This document shows, piece after piece, positions 58,672 to 64,000 of a stretch of 64,000 nt of DNA (the first letter of the stretch is position 1; every line of letters begins with the position of its first letter). The translations under genes were made by a program, and so were the position numbers. Source of the DNA: Agapanthus africanus (Eukaryota > Streptophyta > Magnoliopsida > Asparagales > Amaryllidaceae); contig CM057337.1 in the NCBI GenBank assembly GCA_030015575.1, positions 379,525,582 through 379,589,581 of the forward strand, given 5' to 3'. The notes below the pieces were generated by a model, which was not told the origin of the DNA, ran no database searches, and saw only the letters and a program-made list of their open reading frames with translations.

Positions 58672-58903
58672 TTTGCACAGTGGTATTCGGTTATGAATAT
58701 CCAGCACCTCAGTCGACAAGGCAAGGGCCGAAATCCCTTCACCAGGAGTGACCCGTTGGACAGAAGTTTGCGTCAGGGTAATAACTTCACCATAGTCAAT
58801 TACTTTTTGCTTTGCATCGTGGTATTCAGTTGGAATACCCTGCACCTCATTCTACGGGGATAGAGCCGAGTTCCCTTCACCGGGAGTGACCTCTTTAGCA
58901 AAG
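58672..58903 (+). repeat. Duplicated leader segment, element D
   Basis: Two copies about 138 bp apart, each from TTTGCA to GGGAGTGACC or GGAGTGACC. Confidence 0.82.
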
Positions 58904-59034
58904 GTTTTCAACACTATATTTTTATAAAAAGCTATCTGGTTCCTTCAACGATATTAAGTACATTACGTTAAAGGTTTTTCGCCAAAAACCATTCGTAACC
59001 CTCTGTCATTTCAGACGGGTAGCACTTAGTATTC

Positions 59035-59250
59035 ATGCTATGTTTGTTGGCCAAAGTCAAGGCATAGTGTATGGTAGCTATTTGTTACTTTTCTGTTGCA
59101 TAGATAAATGCGTTGGTTTGGGACAGTCGTACTGCCTTGTTGGTCAAAGTCAGGTGTAGGTATGGGTGGGTTCAAATTAACCTGGATAATGACGGGTAGG
59201 ACTTGACATGTGACTTATGATTTGTTGGCCAAAGTCAAGGTCATAACTGC
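59035..59250 (+). ncRNA. Triple stem-loop array in the element D leader
   Basis: Cores are TTGGCCAAAGTCAA (59047-59060 and 59225-59238) and TTGGTCAAAGTCAG (59140-59153). Outer arms pair CTATG with CATAG, CGTAC with GTATG, and TTATGA with TCATAA. Confidence 0.6.
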
Positions 59251-59366
59251 ATGGGGTAAAAATCACATCGGGGGTTTCTAAAGAAAATGAAACTTGCCAG
59301 ATATGCGCATACCTTCTGGAGTGTGATAATGTGAATGGATTCCATCACGTTATCATGCGATGATAG

Positions 59367-61474
59367 TGTTGGAGATAGTGCCCTCAGCGTAAATTATTGG
59401 ATCACAGGCACGTGATTGCAATGATTGAGAGAGGACCTATACCGTTAGAACAGTCTTACTCAAGATGATAGTATGCTATCTGGTTTATCTTTATCATCGT
59501 GTACTGTTTTAGGTGACCTTACAGGTCACTATTGCGCGTTGATAGAGCCCTTAGGATTCTTGCTTGACGGCCAGCTGTATGATGGCGATCATATACGTGG
59601 GAGCTGGGGTCTATAAGCACATCCTTAAAAGGTCCCTAGTCGTGGGAGTTTTCGAAATAGGGTATCGATACTCCAGAGTAGACTAGTGTATACAGTCGAG
59701 ACCCCGACGAGGGGCGGTGGCCGATCTCATAAGCCACTGGTGTCAGTTGGTTCACCTAAGATGTATACAGGTGCTCATTAGGTTATGAGTACACTGGACA
59801 GGACTCGCCGGGAACATGCTAGTTGGTCTTATACCTGACGTCAGATAGCAGTTCCCTGGCGACATGTGTACAGGTTAGTTCATCGACCTGGGATCGTCAT
59901 TTGTCTCGTGTGAGTTCCCACTGTACTTTTATTACTACCCTACCACGGCTTAAAGGAGTCGTGCAAACAGGTTTTAGTTGGGTATAGTCCCGAGCCATAT
60001 GGAGGCAGTGAGCGGATCTGCAGGGGTTCGTCTCTCCCGGTATTGGGGGTGAGTTCGCACTGTGTCTAGGAGAGCCATTACAGAAAGCCTTTGGCCAAGG
60101 CAGGAGATTTACTGGTAGATATTCCAGTAGTATCTCAGGGTGTTCTGGGCTACACTCCGACACGACTTGTACCGCTTTTGGGGGTCTGACGTTTACCAAC
60201 CCCCTAGGCCCGCCATGCGATACTCATAGATGAACGGACCGGACTGTACGGATATTGTCACTGACAGGCTCAGTAGGGTGTCAGGATGAGTTCGCTCATC
60301 GATGTCCCTTTTGGTCAATACCTGGTAGCCCGTTACGTATGGCTAATAGCTCTGACGTGCTAGTGGTTAAATCCAGAACCAAAGTATTGACGAGTCTTTA
60401 GAGTCCCCCACAGACCGTTTTCTCAAGTTTCAGGCGAAACGCTGTAGAGGCCTTATGGAGATATGGCAGGGTTCGATCATGTACGTGCGGTATTGCACGG
60501 ATCATGATCGGACGGATAATACTAGCGGGCTTTGGTTTAAGCCGGATCCTAGTATTGTATAGTGTAGATTTTGTCTCTTTGCATTTGTATTCAGTTGGAA
60601 TACAAATGCGGGTATGTATATACAGTCGCGGGATTTTCCTGTAATTTATTACGGGATCAGTTTTCTGAAGTTGCCAGTTTGCATTCCGTTTCGGCCAGTT
60701 TTCCTTTGTTCCTTCACGGCCGGATTTTTCCGATGGAGGGGGTTATTTGCAAGTGTGCAAATTGGATATGTGGAGGGTGTTTCTTGTAAATGAGGGATTA
60801 CGAAAATCTAGCATCTTTTGATTCTATTATTTTCTTCACATGGTTTGCATTTAATGTGAAGGGATTTGTAAAAGACTTTGGATTAGATATGAGGTGACAT
60901 CTTTTTCTTGTTATCAACCATTTTTTCTCTTGCTTTTTGGCTTCACATTTTTTCCTCCCATGATAAGGATGGGCCGGCCACTTCTTGGATGAGAGAGCAA
61001 TTCATTTTTGTGGGAGAAATTTTGTATCTCATTTTTCCATTCATGCAAAAAGACAAGCTCCATTTCATTGCTCATTTCATCTCCTCCCTCCAAAGGCAAC
61101 TTCAACTACCCCAATGAGACAAAGCTTTCTACACTACTCTACTTCAACCTTGGACGTGTCGGCTAGCCAACTTCGCACCCAAGTTGCCTCGGTCCAGAGG
61201 TGGGAGCCCGTAAAAGAACCAGGCGATGTGGTGCCCTTTCCGACGAGGAGGTGAAGACCGGAGATTCCACGAGGAGATCGGGACGGAGGCCGAAGACCGA
61301 AGGACACGGATCCCCCGGTATAGTATTCTATCCCATCTCTAGTTTGCTAGCATTAGGTTAATGGTTACGATCCGGGTTTTTAGGATGCGTTAGTGCCGGT
61401 TTAAAGTCAAGAAAAATTTTCGTTTCTGCATTTTGGCCTCGGAAAGACGGCCGGGGCTCTACCGTAGTCCTTCA
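59367..61474 (+). mobile_element. Element E 5' LTR
   Basis: TGTTGGAGATAGTGCC...CCTTCA, 2108 bp, close to D and to the reverse complement of C. Confidence 0.9.
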
Positions 61475-61487
61475 TGGTATCAGAGCC
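61475..61487 (+). other. Element E primer-binding site (initiator tRNA-Met)
   Basis: TGGTATCAGAGCC, directly after the LTR. Confidence 0.93.
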
Positions 61488-61683
61488 ATGCCATTAACCT
61501 AGTCTAGCTTGCTCTAACGTGTTTACAAGTTCGATCGAACGGATTTTCCGAAAACCCGATTTCTAAAGTACTGTTTCTGTCGAATTTTTCCAGTGCTCTA
61601 AAAATTATTTGGTACATTGTAAAAATACGAGCAGGGTTTTTTAAGCATTCTGTGAAAATTTGGTCACGTGACGTCACTTTTCC

Positions 61684-61731
61684 ACTGCGGAATCGCGGCC
61701 AAACCTACGCATTGGCTGCGGTTCCACCGCC
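61684..61731 (+). repeat. GC-rich palindromic module, element E leader
   Basis: ACTGCGGAATCGCGGCC, spacer, TTGGCTGCGGTTCCACCGCC. It starts 197 nt after the primer site, exactly as in D. Confidence 0.8.
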
Positions 61732-63001
61732 ACTTTAACTCTTCACAGCACCAAATTTTCACAGTGGGTTTCTGACTTGGAAATAGGGTTTTTGGTATAT
61801 ACTGTTTGGGCCCAGATTTTCTTTGAGTGCTACAGTTGTGCTTGGGGCCCACTTCGGTAAATTTAGTCGATCGAAATTTTAAACATGTTAGTTCACAGTA
61901 TTTACATTATATCTGCGACCGTGAATGTCATTTGATCGGTAAATCCTGTCTAACTGCTATATCCCTTTTAGACGGATTTGCGAACGTGACATTCACGTTG
62001 ATGTTCTTTGTTGTGCTGTGATATTGCGGATTGTCATGGTGGATAGCCTGGATGCAATGGTAGTACAGTTTTGGTATTATTATGTACATTTGATATTGCG
62101 GGGCGAGCATCCGATATGTGGACTGTTGTTACTGCATGTTTGTATATTATTCTTTTGGGGCACGACCGGGATGAGGTCGATGTACCCATTGTATGTATAT
62201 TTTACTTTCTGTACTAGGATTGCCCCGCGGAGGGGTGCACGGATAGCCGGGTTCTAGAGGGCAACAGGCTCGTATTTCATGGCGTTGAGACGGAGGGGGC
62301 TTCACTCTAGAATTTGCGGGCTATTCGCCGCACTCGTAGGGGGTACAGGTTGACCCAGGAGGGGTGCCCGAGTTACCGGATTGCGTGAAGTGCTGGGTGG
62401 TCCATTCACGTTGTTGAAGGGGGCTGCCTCGCTTCAGTTTTTGGCGGGTAACTTGATGCGCCCGTAGGGGTTTTGGATTTCATTGCACAGGCTGTCCACA
62501 TGACCAGGGGAACATCGGGTTTTAGTAGCGGCTCTATGAAACCCGGGGATCCCAGATATCTGTATTGTTCTGTGATGCTTATTACATTGCTGTGATGTTG
62601 CATTTTATCACGCCTTAAGTGATTATTATATATTAATATATATACTGGTAGATATTGTATATGTTTTGCATCCGCGCTAGTCCAGTCCCCGCTCTGTCGT
62701 TAGTTAAGTAACCTAACGGGTGATGACGGGATCTAGTGGTGAATGCGGATGGTATATACGTACATCATTATTTTCGTTCTTTTGTGGTGTGATCAATTGA
62801 TGGGACTGCGTTGATTCGGATCAATGCAAGCTAAACAAACCTATTCTGATGTTGTTTGAACAATTTTTCAAAAAGCTGTTATTACAAGGACATTCTCTTT
62901 TGTTTTGCACAGTGGTATTCGGTTATGAATATCCAGCACCTCAGTCGACGAGGCAAGGGCCGAGATCCCTTCACCGGGAGTGACCCCTTGGACAGAAGTT
63001 T
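61732..63001 (+). other. Element E leader region, truncated
   Basis: No gene supported. It contains the CTAACGG hairpin segment (about 62695-62718) and one copy of the leader segment (62902-62990). The break at 63001 falls before the second copy and the triple stem-loop. Confidence 0.8.
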
Positions 63002-63485
63002 TGTACATACCAGAATATTGCATTTAATATCGCCCATTCTTATGCTCGTTTGTTTATAGGTAGGTGCTTTTAATCCGTGTTTGCTACATATTTACAGACT
63101 ACAGGTTCCTAGTCCAAAATAACGCAATTGATACAAAATCTCCACTGTTACGCCAAAATACAAAACATCTGTTGACAGTAGATAAAAGCCTGGTTCCGGC
63201 CATCCGTATCAGTCCAATGCCGCGTACCTGTTCCAGAGACAAAACATGTGACAGTGGTCATTCGTGTCTCGGACAAGCACAAAGCACAAGGGGGGCAGCA
63301 CAAGAATCAATGGGTGCACGGAGCTCGAGGGAGAAAAGGTCAAAAGTATTATTTTTGATGCAATTTTGGACCGTTGTAGATCTGAAACAATTGTGGAAGA
63401 AATTTGCAATTTGGTACATGTAGAACAACATAAGATGGAAACACATGGAAATCCAGAAAATTTGAGACCAAAATTCCACAAAAGC

Positions 63486-63535
63486 TCGGCGGAACCGCCG
63501 CCTAATGTGGGTTTCCGCAGCGGATCCGCCGCGGT
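63486..63535 (+). repeat. GC-rich palindromic module, element I LTR
   Basis: GCTCGGCGGAACCGCCGCC, spacer, CGCAGCGGATCCGCCGCGG. Here CCGCGG has become GGCGG...CCGCC, yet the inverted-repeat character is kept (GGCGG-AA-CCGCC). It lies 484 nt from the LTR start. Confidence 0.85.
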
Positions 63536-63617
63536 TTTGTGTCATCATCTGACCAAATTTTGGGGGTAGCTTTGTCATTTCATTTGGGGCCAGAATATTG
63601 CCCTACGGTTTCCACTA

Positions 63618-63627
63618 TCCTCCTATA
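63618..63627 (+). promoter_or_regulatory. Element I LTR candidate TATA box
   Basis: CTCCTATAAG, about 85 bp downstream of the GC-rich module, the same spacing as in F and G. Confidence 0.5.
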
Positions 63628-64000
63628 AGAACCCCGGTTCTGAGCCATTGTAGCGGATCAATTCTTATGCCCACTTTTTGTTAGTTTTTTGTTTAACTTC
63701 TTCTTCTTCATTCTTTCCTCCATGAAATTGTTGTGAGAGCTTTTGAGTGGATGTGAAATGAAGATGAGGGTTATTTTGTATCATTCTTTTGCTTAGCTTC
63801 CCCCTTGAGCTCTCTACCTTAACTTGATCTTGCAGCCTCTTAAGTGAGCTTGCAACTTTAAGCTTTGGTCATTGATCTCAAGGGGTTGTATCATTTTGGA
63901 ATCAATAATGTTCTTTCTTTTGTACTTCATTCTCCATGAGTTCTTTCCTTTTTCTTGATCTTGCAATCTCTTAATTGAGATTTCAAGTTTAAGATTTGGT

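Larger units (their letters stand above)
55137..59366 (+). mobile_element. Element D: Copia element, LTR and leader only
   Basis: LTR 55137-57243, degraded primer site GGTATCAGCGCC (57245-57256), then a leader with the same modules as A and C. It stops after GATAG (59362-59366) where the LTR of E begins; in A and C the sequence continues TTGGATCCCG. No gag or pol and no second LTR are in the window. LTR sequence is close to that of C, so both belong to one family. Candidate left target bases are TTAGG (55132-55136). Confidence 0.85.
57500..59366 (+). other. Element D leader region
   Basis: No gene supported. It contains the CGTTAG...CTAACGG hairpin (58468-58490), the duplicated segment (58672-58760 and 58810-58903) and the triple stem-loop (59047-59238). 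Confidence 0.8.
59367..63001 (+). mobile_element. Element E: Copia element, LTR and partial leader, inside D
   Basis: LTR 59367-61474, primer site at 61475-61487, and a leader collinear with D until 63001, where element I begins. Because E is followed by a primer site it is a 5' LTR, not the 3' LTR of D. No coding region is in the window. Confidence 0.85.
63002..64000 (+). mobile_element. Element I: start of an Athila-like LTR, inside E
   Basis: It matches the reverse complement of the G LTR end and onward: TGTACATACCAGAATATTGC against TGTTCATATCAGATTATTGC, and the block ATAGGTAGGT...CCGTGTTTGCT. From 63660 the match to G (45060-45190 reversed) is strong. It runs off the window after about 1 kb of an expected 1.7 kb. 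Left flank is AGTTT (62997-63001). Confidence 0.82.

Noticed and set aside
63258..63578. Pair of opposed frames of 101-119 codons in the I LTR
   Set aside because: They overlap on both strands, cover the GC-rich module, and have no counterpart in the homologous G LTRs.

Overview
The window is plant nuclear DNA of the heterochromatic, transposon-packed kind. I see no host gene, rRNA, tRNA or CRISPR array. Almost every base belongs to LTR retrotransposons nested inside one another. Plant origin follows from Copia elements with an LTR start containing GCCCTAGAGGC (as in Angela/BARE elements), an initiator-tRNA-Met primer site (TGGTATCAGAGCC), a tRNA-Asp primer site in Athila-like Gypsy elements, and a chromodomain-type Gypsy pol. 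The species cannot be named from the sequence. LAYOUT. Element letters are mine. J (1-464) is the end of an Athila-like LTR. K (465-2817 and 33765-35725) is AT-repeat-bearing sequence, probably a long Gypsy LTR on the minus strand. B (2818-33764, +) is an Angela-like Copia element inserted in an (AT)n tract of K; it holds the only near-complete gag-pol in the window, with three in-frame stops and two frameshifts. A (3230-23784, +) sits inside the 5' LTR of B with target duplication CTCGT. C (12916-23095, -) sits inside the 3' LTR of A with near-duplication AGAAA/ATAAA. The stack K>B>A>C is thus four levels deep. H is a decayed chromovirus-type Gypsy element (35726-35972, 43610-44152, 51830-55136, +). 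Its reverse transcriptase gene is split by two related minus-strand elements, F (35973-43609, target duplication AGCTC) and G (44153-51829, target duplication ACAGG). Copia element D (55137 on) interrupts the LTR of H, E (59367 on) interrupts the leader of D, and I (63002 to the end) interrupts the leader of E. HOW THE PARTS WORK. B once encoded Gag, protease, integrase, reverse transcriptase and RNase H. A and C lack gag and have wrecked pol, yet their LTR pairs are only about 1-2% diverged by eye, so they probably moved using proteins supplied by other elements. F and G carry no recognisable pol but share one conserved reading frame beginning at the same ATG. MOST UNUSUAL SIGNALS. (1) A GC-rich module of about 48 bp, built from paired CCGCGG palindromes, occurs twelve times in unrelated Copia and Gypsy elements: 184-201 nt after the primer site in all five Copia elements, and about 85-100 bp upstream of a TATA box in the Athila-like LTRs. 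(2) Three consecutive stem-loops in the Copia leaders keep their pairing while their stem sequences change between A, B, C and D. (3) F and G share hairpins and a conserved protein of unknown role.
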